Positions 42,901-51,995 are shown, counted from the stretch's first letter. The stretch: 64,000 bases of DNA from Paragonimus westermani (GCA_008508345.1 QNGE01000995.1:49400-113399), one strand, 5' to 3'. Numbers and translations: made by a program. Notes: generated from the letters alone by a model not told the origin.

Positions 42901-45900
42901 CAGTTATCTAGCTAGCTTTTTCACACAGATGGCTGATCCCTTCCTCAACTTTAGTGTTGGATTCGGCGTTTTTTATGAACTTTTACCAATAACATTGCAG
43001 TGCGACCTCTTCCAACTGTTCTGATAATTGATTCTTCATGTGCTAATACAAGTCAAATCTTACTTAACGATGAAGTTGCTCTACGAGCGAGAGTTATTCA
43101 CCCTGACCACGCTCCACACTACGATTATCATTCACTTTGTAGGATTACACTGTATACATACATATCTTCATTCCCCCACATAATGTATGAAGTTCGAGTA
43201 AAAATTTAGAAGTCCATGTTACATTTGGTTCAATCATACATTGTCAGCCCACTTCGTGAAACATTAACGCCTGCAAACCGCCGTATTACTCCCTAGTTCT
43301 TAATGGCCTTCCAGAGACGGCTGTAAAGCTCTTAAGCAATTTGACGAAATGTACCGTCCGATGTTGTAAAAAGCATGCGAATACCATCAGAAACTTAGAC
43401 CTGTACACATGCAACTTGATTAATGAACGAAATTCCCTCTTCCACACTTGATCTCAGTCCCCACCCTTTTTCTACTAAGTGGCCACTACCCATAGAAATC
43501 TTTGGTGATGGCAAACTTTCACGAATCCAGAACCTGTTTTGTTTTGTGTGTATAACGATATGAACCTCTTGTCATTGGACTAATGCACTGTTAAATTCAC
43601 AACCTTGTGGTTCCATTTCTATTCAACTATATCAATACACATTTACGTGTGCATTCATTGCTGAGTATTCGCTCGTTTCTGTGAGTGTCATTCTACTTTT
43701 CTCATCGTTTAAACCACCTTCTTGGTTTATTGTGGGTAATATTCTCTCAGCCATAATCCACAGTCACTCATGTGTAAGGTCCGACTTATCCGGTATACCC
43801 TCAGTAGCCTTGTTACAATCAACTGATATCCATGCAATCGGGATTTAGCATCCATTTGCGAATCAGATGGTTCATACAGTCTACTACACAAGTTAAGTGA
43901 ACTTTTAACAGGACAGTTACTTTGGCTTCTCACATCTGACGATTCAGTCGTGTCTAATGTGAAGTCAGTGGCGAAGTGGCCAATACGGTTGTCTCATGAA
44001 AGCGTGATCGGAGTTCCAGTTTCGGTCGTAGTAAGAATGTGTACTACTGTCGAGCTGTAAAGTGAGCAAAACTCAAATCCAATGCTTCTTTTCAACAGAG
44101 GATGACTGGAAGCTCTATGGTAATAGAGCATCTGTGATCAGTTGCGAGTGATTTTCAACTTCTTTGAAAAACAAAATCCCATACTACTCATCGGTAACTG
44201 AACATCGTTCAGCAATTTTCCTTTGTTAGGAGAAGTAGCATAAAAACGTGAACTGCGTTTAGCAGATGGTGCATTTTTCCAGCGGCTACCCTAGTTAATC
44301 GTCACAGCAATCAGACAGTGGTCGAATTTCCACGGTTGGAAAATTTCTTCTATCGATCATTTCTCTCGGAATATTTCGGCGGTAAAAATTGGAACACAAA
44401 CCTTCCTGTTGGACTTTATTCAGTGTATCGGCGTTTAATTATCTTCGAAAGCAGATGTTTGCAATTTTTCCCACTTTTATGACAACAGTACTTGAGTTGA
44501 ATAGGTTTTGCATGCTGCCACCGTATCTGTCTAGGTAATTCAATTAGAAGGCAAACTACCACGCATCTATGCCGCACTCGTTGAATGATATACACTTCCG
44601 AATGCTGGATATCAGAATCCTCGAATTATAAGACAAAACTTCAAAATGAACAAAGGCCTCATAGAGATAAAATTCGGAAAATGAAACCGAAACTCTACTT
44701 CTTATCCGCTAATAATAAATTGGTACTAACGAATATAGAATTCGCCAGTTTGGTAAATTTCATCCTGAGCCTGGTTCTTCTCCTAAATCAGCTTAAACGC
44801 TCAGTTCGGGGTAGAAAGTTTTCATGCATCTGAGAAAAACACAACAGTCAACTTAGGCTTCTAAACCGTTAATCGCTGGAAACATGCGAGGCATGGTTCT
44901 GGATGTTATTAGGAGTTAGACACATAATTCGGTCAGTCGCTTTCTTCTCTATTGCTATTAAATTATTCTGATAATATTTCATCTGATCTGTCGATCGGTT
45001 AGGTTTATTCTGTATATCGACCTAAGAGACCTATTACTAACACACCAAAATATTCATTTTGTTTGTTTCTAACCCCATAAAAAGGGAGGTTGCTTGATGC
45101 TACGTTTCACGATTATTTAAACGTCTTTTTCGCTGTTGGTTCGGTAGCCCGCCTTCCTATGTGGACTTTTCCACGTGGGTGGATTTGGTTGTGACGACAG
45201 AGTTGGACAGTGCGTTTCAATATATGTGCATCTTAACTGTGAAGAAGGTTTGTTTATTTCATAGCTTGCCTACTTTACAGCCCAGTTACAGAGAGTGACT
45301 GTCACGCATTTATTCACACGCACAGCTCAAGGGGTTCTGTCAAAATGCAGACGATTTTAAGAGTGAAGTGGACCGTCTTCAGTGTTTGTAATTCGTTGAG
45401 AATTAACTTCATTTGTCAGACTTTTCTGATAGGTTATTTCAAAGATTCAGTAGTACTTTTGTGGGTACATTTCTGTACACATGTGACACGGTCCAATTTC
45501 GACAAGTCCTCTGACACCCCTCAGTTGTAGACAAATTGTACGGCCACACACGATTAGAAAGGTTTCAAGGTGGAAGGGTTGACAAATTTGTTCGGAAAAG
45601 TTTAGAAACAATTTTAGAAAGATAGTTTTATTCATGAGAAATATATGTTGTAATGTTTTGTCTCATTCGAATGAATATGAGATGGGATGTAGCGACGAAT
45701 ATCACCAGTTTCGAATTAGACCAGCAGGAAAAAGATTGGAGAAAATTTAAAAGTAGGAATTACGCAAGGCTAGTTTTGATCGTTTGAGGAATTACTTCTC
45801 GTAAAAATCTGATAAAACTTCAGTCTTACAAATGTTTTAAAACGGAATAGTGCGTTTTCTTGGAGTTAGAAGGGATATTCGAATAATCTTATTACTAGTG

Positions 45901-48900
45901 CTCATGTTCCAAATTACTGAAAAAGGCATATTCAGCGATAAAATACAGTACATAGTACAGCGCCATTGGAAGGGTGGTTGTAAGACTACAAAACGATTCG
46001 GTGCAGCGGTCATTTGGTCGTAAGAAAAAAAATCTGCTGATTACCGAATTCTTTTTCACAATTTTTGTCTTATACTGTAATCTTCATTTGACGTACAAGT
46101 GGGTTTTCTTTCTTTTGTGGTCTGCAGTGAAAGATTTACAAACATTTGCCCTGTTGCAAAAATACGTTATGAGTACATACGTTTGAATGTGTGCAACGTC
46201 AGTGGTGGTTGCTTGATGTGATGTTTGCAGAGCAAAAGATTGTGTTTCTGTTGACTCACTGGTTAAAGGGTGACCGAGATCACGTTCCAGGCAAACTAGG
46301 TGCATGGATGCTGTACAGTCATTCATACCAGTGAATAACGGACAAGTTGATAATCCCTCATTGTCAATACCATCAAACTTTGATCTACCAAAATCGGAAC
46401 TCCAAAAAATGATGTAAGGACGGAAGGGAAATTGATAACCAGCGAACAACCGGTTAACTATTATGACCACAGATTTGTGTAAGTAGTCAGTGTTCTTGGA
46501 AGAATTATTTCAAACACGCGTTCCTAATATGTTTTCACATTCGGCTACTCTTTTAGGAAACAACACAGGCGAAATGGAGACAAAACGATCTTTCCAGAAA
46601 AAGGCTAATACCTGGAAACTGGAGGTTTTTTCGACGATTTAATCAAAGCGGCTGAAGATTAAAGCATCACCTTGGTAATGCTGCATTACAGCACGAATAT
46701 GCGCAGAAAAATTGCTCGACAACTGTTTTTCATTACTCTTCAGAAGGCAGCAATCGTTTCTATGTACATAACTTGTTATATCACGATAATCAAACTCGTA
46801 GTTAGTTCGGGAATTATTAGATGTGTTTGATGATAAACAGGCACACCAGTGCGAAGGACAGTTTGGAAATTAATATAGACATGATTTCAAACTCATCAGG
46901 CTGAATTTGGTTTGAGTTCCGAGCTATACATTTAAAAAGCCATAGCAATGAGCTCGTACACACGAAGACTTCCTGTTCATCATCAACTCACACACATTTA
47001 AGTGAGCTGGTAATAAACGACCTTATGAGACTATGGTTTAACTGCAAGAGATTATCCACGCTTCTGATACGCTCTTCTGACACTGGCATAGTGCGACGCG
47101 TGTCTTTTGTGCCGACTGCCAGCAACAGTATCCGCGCCACACACCTTTGCCAGACAAGAATAACAAGTTTGTATGGTTATAGTTTCCGCTTATTTTGTAC
47201 AATCTTCTTTTACTATCCAAAGAACTTGTTGATGTAATGCCGGTGCATATAGGAAATTCAACTTTCGATGAAGATCTGTCCCTCAGTCCAACTGAAAGTA
47301 ACATTATGACATTCGTGTTAGTTAACTGTACATTCGACGCTTTTGTATAGCACCCCCGCGCAACCTAGGTAGCTGTATTATGATACTCATAAACTGTCAG
47401 TGTCCACCGTGTGCATGTAAATCTTGAAATATGAATCTTGGCCGTATTCCCATTCTTATAGTCACACCTCTCGGTTCTACTATAAAACGAAGCCACAGCA
47501 GAATTCTTCTTGTTAGTTTCTTTTGGACAAAAGCTTCTGTTAAGTAGGGGGTTACAAGTAGACGAAAGGGTCACCGGCTTGAAAGATTTGACTTGAAACC
47601 GTGCGGGACACAATTCCGTAAAACGAACACAGAACACAATACGTTGTGATTCCACTGATCTACTGTCCATCTATTTTGGAGGCATGCTACATGCGTCGTA
47701 GTGTTCGCCTGCTAACACACAAAAATACACATCCCATATTCACAAAAAGATCAATTTCATTATTTTATTCGGCAACAGGTTTTGTTGATGTTGAGTTCTC
47801 ATTAACTCTGAGGTCTGCTGAGCAAAAAGCACTTCCATTCATTGGCATGTGATATGAGGGTTAATTTTGACCCATCCTGAAATTTTGGCTATGACACACC
47901 AATTAATCTACACGCAGTGAGCAATTTCTCTTTGAAATTGTAATAAATTCTGGTTTCTGGTAAGACGTCGCAGTTTGCTCGAAAAAATGTAACATTTCCG
48001 TGAGAAATCATTAAACTTATGTTTATGGCTATATATGGTCAAGATTCACGAGCAATTTTATCGGATATTAAATGATAACATTTCACTTCTACCCTACTTC
48101 TCTTGGTTGATTGCTTAAAATCGTTGTAAAGTAATATTCTTCTGATGAGTAATCATACATTTGGTTTATTTTCAAATTGACTACCACTCACAGTTGATCG
48201 TAGCGTCCGCTGGAAGTCTATCTGAATGCGAACGCTGTGATCAAGTGTGAGTGATGATCAACTTGATAATCTTCTTCTGGTAGAACGATTCGGTTTTCTC
48301 TATAAATAATCGCACCCAATTAGTCTGTTTCAGAGAGCTATATATAAGCATCGTTGTATTGGTGTATACTGATCATTTTTCTACCAAACCACTATACCTA
48401 TGGTTACCTTACAAACACATATTGATCGGCATGTGATTAAGGGTGTAGCGTGTGAACACTTGAGCTTTTGACTACTGTCGAATGCTATTCAAGTTCTTGG
48501 CACCTTGCTGTCCATTGTTTGTGTGAAGTAATGGCGTCAACAGACTTGATAGCTGTTGATAAAATGCTCAAAAAATACACATACCTCGTCTACACCAAGC
48601 AATTTTTCAATTACATCCTTGCTTGTACGTTCGCACAAAATTTGCGACTCATCCGGTCATGTTTCCAACCCAAGACAAACTAATAGGTGATCTCACAGCA
48701 CTTACGTCTAAGAAGTGACTTTAAATATGTTGTTTCTAAATGTTCAGCTGCGAATGCACTAAGCCCAAACAAATTCCAAAAATGCTGTCATCGTTGTTGT
48801 CGTTGCTAACTTCGGCAGGCTTGTTCTGTTCGATTAACTTCTTTACGCGTGTTTCTGGCAAACTTTAATTTAGTAGTAAATGATAAGGTGACGCTTAGTC

Positions 48901-49930
48901 TCAAGGGTTCGGTTAATTTAGTAAACGGTTGAACGTACTCACTGATGAGGTGAAATTGTGTTCATGCGTTTTAAGAGATAATATGCACTTCTGGAGATTT
49001 TTTATAATCTCTCGTGAGTAGTTCTGGTGATCAACGGTTTTGTGTTTGGAAACTGTGATCCGAGTGGTGGCCTGATTACGGTGTATTTGTAGGTCACACG
49101 ACCCTTGTGTTTGTGAGACCAACTTGTTAACCATAATGCCAGTAACCTGGCAATAGCGATGACCAAATGGTCTTATCTAAACAACCAGCCGCCAACTTGT
49201 GTGAATGATATTTAGAATTGTCCGACCATTTCGAATGTAAACAGAATCCTCCCGATAACTCCACATAGTAATCCCGTAATCAGAACTTCTCAGTTAGTCT
49301 GCAGTTACTTTATTCATTGGGCCAACTCAACATGAGTGCATCATTGATAAAAGTCCGGGGATTTGGAGCACACTAAATTGAACACCACTAAGTGGATGTG
49401 TGGTACAGCTGTACTCTAATGTAATCGAACCTCGGATCCAGTGCTTCACCTCACAGTGGGTCAGCCAAAAGTCATATTTGAAAGCCTGAACTACAGTCGA
49501 ACGTATATAACGTTCATCACGAACTAATCCAAATCCCCAAACCCCTGTTACCTATTCTTAATTTATTCATCATATCAGAACATTTACGCCTTATGAGCAC
49601 AATCGCTTGTCGGTTCTGTTTCATGAAAGGCATTAGGCGGAATGTGGAAATACAACCCTCGGACACCGAAAGAATGGTAATCAACACTTTAATTACTGAA
49701 GGTTGTGATGTGAGTAAAGTATTATTATGCCTAATTTCTTTGATTTTCGTTTCTTACACATGGCAATGTGTTAAGTATTGTGTATAAATAGAACGATTGA
49801 ACATCGTGGGATCAACCTACCTATTGTAAAGAACGATATCCGGTAACCATAGCTTGTCACAAGGAATACGTATAATTGACAGATTGCCGTAATCCACGGG
49901 ATCCCAATGCAGTCTTTCATCTTTCCATTC
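5981..49930 (-). CDS. Nicotinic acetylcholine receptor alpha-type subunit (3' five exons, 5' end missing)
   Basis: This is a pentameric Cys-loop cation channel subunit that opens on acetylcholine in the neuromuscular or neuronal membrane. The five exons (49930-49821, 35266-35069, 20057-19979, 14148-13890, 6939-5981) join in phase to 534 codons ending in TAA. Counting visible residues, I see a Trp at 2 in the position of the complementary-face Trp55, loop [10 protein letters not shown] near 28-36, a Cys-loop with Cys70 and Cys84 separated by 13 residues, loop B GSWAYDG at 89-95, the vicinal Cys134-Cys135 that marks alpha subunits, M1 about 153-177, M2 about 183-204 starting with GEK, M3 about 217-240, a cytoplasmic loop of about 260 residues, and M4 about 500-524. 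The GEK before M2 is the cation-type filter; the anion-type PAR insertion is absent. Having both ligand-face residue sets resembles alpha7-like homomer-forming subunits (inference). All introns are GT-AG. The start codon and signal peptide are not in the recognised exons. Confidence 0.96.
7330..7500 (-). repeat. SINE-C copy 1 (tRNA-derived, decayed hammerhead)
   Basis: On the minus strand a tRNA-like head is visible: a box A region with GTGGTCCAGCAGACAAGTG and a box B with GGGTTCAAATCCC. About 20 nt further comes TTGATGA, 14 nt with GAC/GTC ends, then AAAAC, which is a hammerhead core with one change in each box. A second member lies at 29120-29400. Confidence 0.55.
12290..13450 (+). pseudogene. 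LINE remnant, APE endonuclease start and RT tail
   Basis: At 12395-12520 the plus strand reads [19 protein letters not shown] with a later WRGYPPEGA, the start of the apurinic-type endonuclease domain of a LINE. After a shift it continues VTDRVSS and [12 protein letters not shown], the next endonuclease blocks. At 13300-13450 the sequence resembles the C-terminal end of the copy at 830-1000. The central RT is mostly lost, so this is an internally deleted copy inside the last nAChR intron. Confidence 0.65.
13890..14148 (-). CDS. nAChR exon: loop C Cys-Cys, M1 and M2
   Basis: This 259-nt exon starts in phase 0 with [12 protein letters not shown], giving the alpha-type vicinal cysteines and the loop C Tyr. 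[10 protein letters not shown] leads into M1, with the conserved Pro (IILPC). [10 protein letters not shown] opens M2, and [14 protein letters not shown] closes it. The Glu of GEK is the -1' charge ring of cation channels. The donor GTAAGT follows the first base of a Gly codon that the last exon completes. Confidence 0.97.
14412..14635 (-). repeat. SINE-B copy, hammerhead deleted
   Basis: Minus-strand copy with the head (CTAATGTGAGGT), the tRNA box B region, GGCCGTAGCAAGGATGTGCA, then a shortened ribozyme segment in which stem II and the GAAA box are lost, and the family tail with GAGTGATGGTCA and the terminal CTACTCAT. Confidence 0.7.
14683..14770 (+). repeat. SINE-B 3' fragment
   Basis: Begins at the GTGCTT that follows the ribozyme in full copies, then TTTTTCGAAAGGAG, CTGCGATCAGTTGTGAGTGA and an AT-rich end. 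It lies 47 bp from an oppositely oriented copy. Confidence 0.6.
16230..16266. repeat. Perfect 18-bp palindrome with 1-nt spacer
   Basis: 16230-16247 is the exact reverse complement of 16249-16266, with a single A between. It is not part of any repeat I recognise. Confidence 0.95.
16495..16560 (+). repeat. Possible Penelope-like 3' tail fragment
   Basis: Contains GTCTGAAGAAGACTGA followed by CAAACGAAACGTTG. The CTGAAGA and GAAAC spacing is like the tail motif in the 4549-4836 palindrome. Family assignment is weak. Confidence 0.3.
17180..17325 (-). repeat. SINE-A copy (tRNA-derived)
   Basis: On the minus strand: TAGCTTAGCTGGTAAGGC (box A), TTTCTGTCGGTGATTCGAAA (box B), and flanking sequence shared with the plus copy at 17558-17707, including CATTTCTGAGCTT before the tRNA part. 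The pseudo-tRNA is too diverged in its arms to be a tRNA gene. Confidence 0.7.
17558..17707 (+). repeat. SINE-A copy (tRNA-derived)
   Basis: Clear box A TAGCTCAGCTGGTAGAGC and a changed box B GTTGGAATCC, with TTTCTGTCGCTA between and CCGCAGTTGGGTCTCCAC as the tail. It is inverted relative to the copy at 17180-17325. Confidence 0.75.
19979..20057 (-). CDS. nAChR exon: linker to loop C
   Basis: This 79-nt exon completes an Arg codon and encodes [19 protein letters not shown] through VVRQE, the strand just before loop C. NGEWD is the family signature here. The acceptor is strong (CACTTTTTTAG) and the donor is GTAAGT. It leaves in phase 0, which fits the next exon. Confidence 0.95.
22643..22755 (+). 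repeat. SINE-B 3' fragment, degenerate
   Basis: Retains ACTCTAATAAGAAAGAAACT, a decayed stem II and GAAAC, then CTGGTGCTTCCTTTT and GGCTGCGATCGATTAGGAGT near the end. The tRNA head is not recognisable. Confidence 0.5.
24135..24663. mobile_element. Solo LTR, 529 bp, with 4-bp ATAT target duplication
   Basis: The block starts TGTGG and ends CTACA (TG...CA ends, TGT/ACA inverted ends) and is flanked by ATAT at 24131-24134 and 24664-24667. It is much GC-richer and CpG-richer than its surroundings. An AATAAA at 24626-24631 sits in a small hairpin (8-bp arms 24625-24632 and 24639-24646), fitting the poly(A) site of a plus-oriented LTR. No primer site, gag or pol is next to it. The several open frames across it are a by-product of GC content. 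Likely a Ty3/gypsy-type element, by TSD length only. Confidence 0.6.
24626..24631 (+). terminator. AATAAA poly(A) signal within the solo LTR
   Basis: AATAAA lies in the 5' arm of an 8-bp perfect hairpin with a 6-nt loop, 32 bp before the LTR end. It orients the LTR on the plus strand. Confidence 0.5.
26990..27125 (-). repeat. SINE-A copy, best-preserved tRNA head
   Basis: Minus strand: GGCTACATAGCTCATCTGG (box A), CATTTCTGTCCCCGGTTCG (into box B) and AATCCAGTCGGG. The tRNA-like part is the closest to a real tRNA in this window, but it lacks a convincing paired acceptor stem and anticodon arm. Confidence 0.6.
27395..27520 (+). repeat. SINE-A copy
   Basis: TGTAGCTCAGCTGGTGAAGC (box A), TTTCTGTCGCTGGTTCGCAT (box B changed), then the shared AAGCCTAGATTTTTC tail. 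It faces away from the copy at 26990-27125 in opposite orientation. Confidence 0.65.
29120..29400 (-). repeat. SINE-C copy 2 with hammerhead-like core
   Basis: Minus strand: a tRNA-like box B GTGGGTTCGATTTC, then CTGATGA (29318-29312), 14 nt, and GAAAC (29297-29293). The 14-nt spacing equals that of SINE-C copy 1 and of SINE-B. The 3' half of the spacer ends GGTC but the 5' half no longer pairs. The rest to 29120 is family tail. Confidence 0.5.
29695..29895 (+). repeat. SINE-B copy, 5' truncated, hammerhead intact
   Basis: Starts near box B (GGAGTTCAAATCCC), then GGCCGTGGCAAGGATATGCA, a complete ribozyme at 29738-29782, GGCTGGAAAGTCTATCTGAA, CGCTGCGATCAAATGTGAGT and the tail with CGACTACTCATCAGTA. 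The box A half is missing. Confidence 0.85.
29738..29782 (+). ncRNA. Type I hammerhead ribozyme in SINE-B
   Basis: Stem I GCATTA pairs with TAGTGC at the end (one G-T pair). CTGACGA is followed by stem II GCTC/GAGC with loop TAATAA, then GAAA, the self-complementary CTCGAG, and the cleavage triplet position ending TC. All core boxes needed for self-cleavage are present. Expected cut is after the C at 29776. Confidence 0.8.
30078..30140 (+). repeat. SINE-B 5' fragment
   Basis: Holds the head CTAATGTGAGGTCAATGG and the box A region CGCAGTGGTTAACACAG, ending at GTTGCCTCATGATTGG. The ribozyme half is absent. Confidence 0.65.
32560..32710 (+). repeat. SINE-A copy, diverged
   Basis: TGTAGTCTAGCTGGTGG (box A), CCGTTTCTGTCGTTGATTTG (box B lost) and a tail with GCCAAATTCC. 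Orientation plus. Confidence 0.5.
33598..34140 (-). pseudogene. Penelope-like element, GIY-YIG endonuclease region
   Basis: The minus strand reads [20 protein letters not shown] and [11 protein letters not shown], then [20 protein letters not shown] and [13 protein letters not shown], and later PNHRTDV with FQVVYRV. This is the linker and GIY-YIG endonuclease end of a Penelope-like retroelement, whose usual form has CxxC, YIGRTTR, and a later His-rich block. One frame is open for 130 codons but a frame change is needed near 33900. The RT is missing upstream. Confidence 0.7.
35069..35266 (-). CDS. nAChR exon: Cys-loop
   Basis: This 198-nt exon enters in phase 2, completing a Ser codon with a T, and continues [12 protein letters not shown]. 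It carries the Cys-loop (C, 13 residues, C, with the FPFD core) and then [10 protein letters not shown], whose Trp is the loop B aromatic. It ends with VNISK and two bases of Arg at a GTGAGC donor. An upstream GT after the codons for Trp-Gln was considered as donor but would break the frame with the next exon. The acceptor is a pyrimidine-rich stretch ending CATACAG. Codon use is GC-richer than the flanking intron. Confidence 0.96.
35489..35700 (+). repeat. SINE-B copy, hammerhead replaced
   Basis: Head TGTCTAGTGTGAGGGCAGTG, box A GCGTAGTGGTCAGCACC, a changed box B, then GGCAAAGATAT. The stem I-CTGATGA-stem II part is gone, but GCAGTGCTTCTTTTCGAAAT and a family tail follow. It starts only 223 bp upstream of the Cys-loop exon acceptor. 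Confidence 0.65.
36500..36630 (+). pseudogene. Penelope-like endonuclease fragment
   Basis: The plus strand reads [19 protein letters not shown] and then [14 protein letters not shown], matching the C-x-C-x5-YIG-x-T-x-R-x-L-x-R-L block of Penelope-like endonucleases. Only about 40 codons are visible. Confidence 0.5.
38003..38185 (+). pseudogene. Penelope-like element C-terminal fragment
   Basis: Open for 60 codons: a [12 protein letters not shown] block, then [20 protein letters not shown], ending with QPNLYVQK. This is the region after the GIY-YIG core, where intact elements read a TxHxVD block and AEAxxIxxxKPxLCVQK. Confidence 0.6.
43945..44215 (+). repeat. SINE-B copy, nearly full length, decayed hammerhead
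   Basis: Head TGTCTAATGTGAAGTCAGTG, box A GCGAAGTGGCCAATACGG, decayed box B, then TACTACTGTCGAGCTGTAAA in place of the CTGATGA and stem II, GCAAAACTC for the GAAA box, the tail GATCAGTTGCGAGTGA, and the terminal ACTACTCATCGGTA. Confidence 0.75.
48130..48200 (-). repeat. SINE-B 3' fragment, minus
   Basis: Minus-strand tail with the ACTCAT end, AAATAAACCAAAT-type tract and GATCAACTGTGAGTGGTAG. It abuts an opposite copy at 48201. Confidence 0.55.
48201..48265 (+). repeat. SINE-B 3' fragment, plus
   Basis: TGGAAGTCTATCTGAATGCG, AACGCTGTGATCAAGTGTGA and GTGATGATCAACTTG match the 3' part of intact copies closely. It is directly joined to the minus fragment, giving an inverted repeat of the family tail. 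Confidence 0.65.
49395..49515 (+). repeat. Possible SINE-B fragment, very degenerate
   Basis: ACTCTAATGTAATCGAACCT, then CCAGTGCTTCACCTC and CTGAACTACAGTCGAACG keep the order of family landmarks but with many changes. Confidence 0.3.
49821..49930 (-). CDS. nAChR exon: complementary-face Trp and loop A
   Basis: This exon is exactly 110 nt, the classic size of this exon in animal nAChR genes. It starts in phase 0 with Glu-Trp, encodes [11 protein letters not shown], then a short strand and WLPDIVLYN, and ends after two bases of a Ser codon. The acceptor AG precedes 49930 and is preceded by an unusual run of nine C on the coding strand. The donor is GTAGGT. The Trp in the first EW matches Trp55 of the complementary binding face, and the Tyr in VLYN is the loop A Tyr. 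I found this exon by its conserved WLPD motif; it is too short and out of frame to appear as a long open frame. Confidence 0.95.
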
Positions 49931-50611
49931 CTTTGATACGGTTTTAGGGTGGGGGGGGGAAACAAATTAGTCCGAAAATCAATCAATTGAGTTTTGCTAC
50001 TCTAAATCAACAGCGTAAAACTTTGTTACGAGTATGTTAGTGGTCAAATTAATGAGAACGTTTCATATATAAAAAAACTTTATGTATTATACAGTAATTG
50101 TGATAACGACTACCAAACTGTGTTTATAAGATTGCCAATGATAAAACCACACACTGAGAGATAGTTGGCAAATGAGCAACCACTAGTTAAAGTGGTGAGT
50201 GTGAATGGTTGCTGGTCAGTGTAGATTAATTTTCCGCACAGAGGTTGTGCAGTCAGATTCTTCTGACATCTGCCGAGTTACTGTAATTCGTAGCCATCTA
50301 TTTACGGAATGAATATATTGGTTTAAGTGTTTCAATCACATCCCTGTTCAGTTGCGCAAGCTGATGCCCGTTTGCTCCATAGAACGTTGGCCTGCAAGAA
50401 ACCAAAGAATGCGCCTCCCCCCCAAAAAATAAATGAGATTACACAAGAATCGGTTGTATATATCAGGTTTTGTAACATGAAAACGCAGACAGCTACACAC
50501 AAATAGGTTGCAAGGTAAGTTGTTTCGAATAGCCACTCAAAATCTGCTTTCACACATTCAGCCACTGAAATCTTTTTAAGCGAACGATCAGTGGAAACGT
50601 TTGTAGATCAG

Positions 50612-50680
50612 ACCCAACTGTGAAAAGTCAGAGCTTCGGCTGGATTCGAACCAGCGACAAACGTATAAAAGTTTTTGTGG
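50612..50680 (-). repeat. SINE-A 3' fragment
   Basis: Minus strand: GTTTGTCGCTGGTTCGAATC (box B), CAGCCGAAGCTC and a CACAGTTGGGTC tail. The box A half is missing. Confidence 0.55.
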
Positions 50681-51692
50681 AATGGGGTTTCTTAGATGAT
50701 AGTCTACAGCCTGAAGTATTTTTTGAATAAAAGTTATCGACGACTAATTGTGTGCGAAAGGTTTCTATAGAACTCCCATCTCGGCTTACAATTCATTATT
50801 CGGAGGGACCATTACCGTACGCAAGATCAAGTAAGACATAAGGTTTCGAAATTTAACGGGATGATGCTCTCAAACTAAAGATATTGACAGTTCCGCATAT
50901 CTCTTCTGTGCAAGTTTCGTTTAACAGAACCATTCTATTTCACTGTTCTTGCGAATAGTTGGGATCCAGTGAATAACAATTAACCGAACTCACAATCTAC
51001 ACGGTGATTGCCTATTTACTAGGTAGCACGTGATCTACAATAACTTTGTGAACTAGTTGTTTAACCCACAAATGTAACCATTTTAGCATTTACGGAATTT
51101 TTTCTAATCTGACACTCAAACGGAGAACACACGATTTTCAATCTTTTGGTGTTTACATTGATGAAGTTGATACTTTCGTGAGATTAATGGAATAACTACT
51201 CCAGCACTCAGGACGAGCTGAAAATAATATGCACCTCAATTTACTCTGGACTTTGTTGGCGAACACATTCATGAGGTGACATCAGTTGATAAAACAGATT
51301 TCCTAATTTGCTTGTAAATCTACAATGATTCATGCCACAGTACTGAACAATCATGTTGGTCATATGTTGCTTGTCCATCCGTTAGCTAATCAAACGCAAA
51401 CACGATTGCCGAAATCTTTCTGGGGCGGTCACAGTGCTGTCTCTGGTGATCGTTCAAACTGGACTATCGATCCAGTGACCTGTTCGATAAGGAGACTCGT
51501 TACGTAGGCTTTGAAGCCAATGAAATTCTTGTCTCAAAAGGTACTTTTCGGCGTTTTAAGTTTTAAGTTCAAGGTACTGCAAGAATATTTATATTCTCAC
51601 GGACACGGACTCAAGTACACATGTTCAGAGCAGTCAACATAACCGGCGAGTCGAATAAGATTGGTTAAAAGTCCCCAAAGTAATCATCGGAA

Positions 51693-51806
51693 AAATGGTG
51701 TAGCGAACAAGCTTGTTTTCGCCCTGACAACTCTGTTTCATATAAATGTTATGTATTTGACCTGATGATGAGCAACCAAAAACGAGCTTGTTCACTACAC
51801 CATTTG
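51693..51806. repeat. Foldback repeat, 28-nt arms
   Basis: AATGGTGTAGCGAACAAGC at about 51694-51712 pairs with GCTTGTTCACTACACCATT at about 51785-51803; the arms extend to about 28 nt with about three mismatches and a spacer of about 57 nt. Confidence 0.8.
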
Positions 51807-51884
51807 AATAAGATCATCAAGCCAATCATAAAGTCACTGGAGCGTACAAGTGATTGTGACTGAGTGAATGAACATGATCATTTG

Positions 51885-51995
51885 GTCGTGTCTAATGTGG
51901 ATTCCGTGGCGTAATTATCAACGCAGGTGATAAGATTACGCAGGCCGGAGTTTAAGCCATAGTCATGTTAGAAATGTGCAGTCCTCATAAACTCA
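51885..51995 (+). repeat. SINE-B 5' fragment
   Basis: TGGTCGTGTCTAATGTGGAT, box A GCGTAATTATCAACGCAGG, and GGCCGGAGTTTAAGCCATAG for the box B zone. No ribozyme. Confidence 0.5.

Larger units (their letters stand above)
35267..49820 (-). other. nAChR intron between loop A and Cys-loop exons (14554 nt)
   Basis: GT-AG intron. It holds SINE-B copies (35489, 43945, 48130, 48201, 49395) and plus-strand Penelope-like pieces (36500, 38003). The stretch 38190-43940 and 44220-48125 contain chance-length open frames only; none shows a family motif I know. Confidence 0.85.

Noticed and set aside
46084..46470. 128-codon minus-strand frame with a GTATGT after it, as a possible exon
   Set aside because: Length is at chance level, the acceptor is poor, and it sits in a receptor intron with no partner exon.
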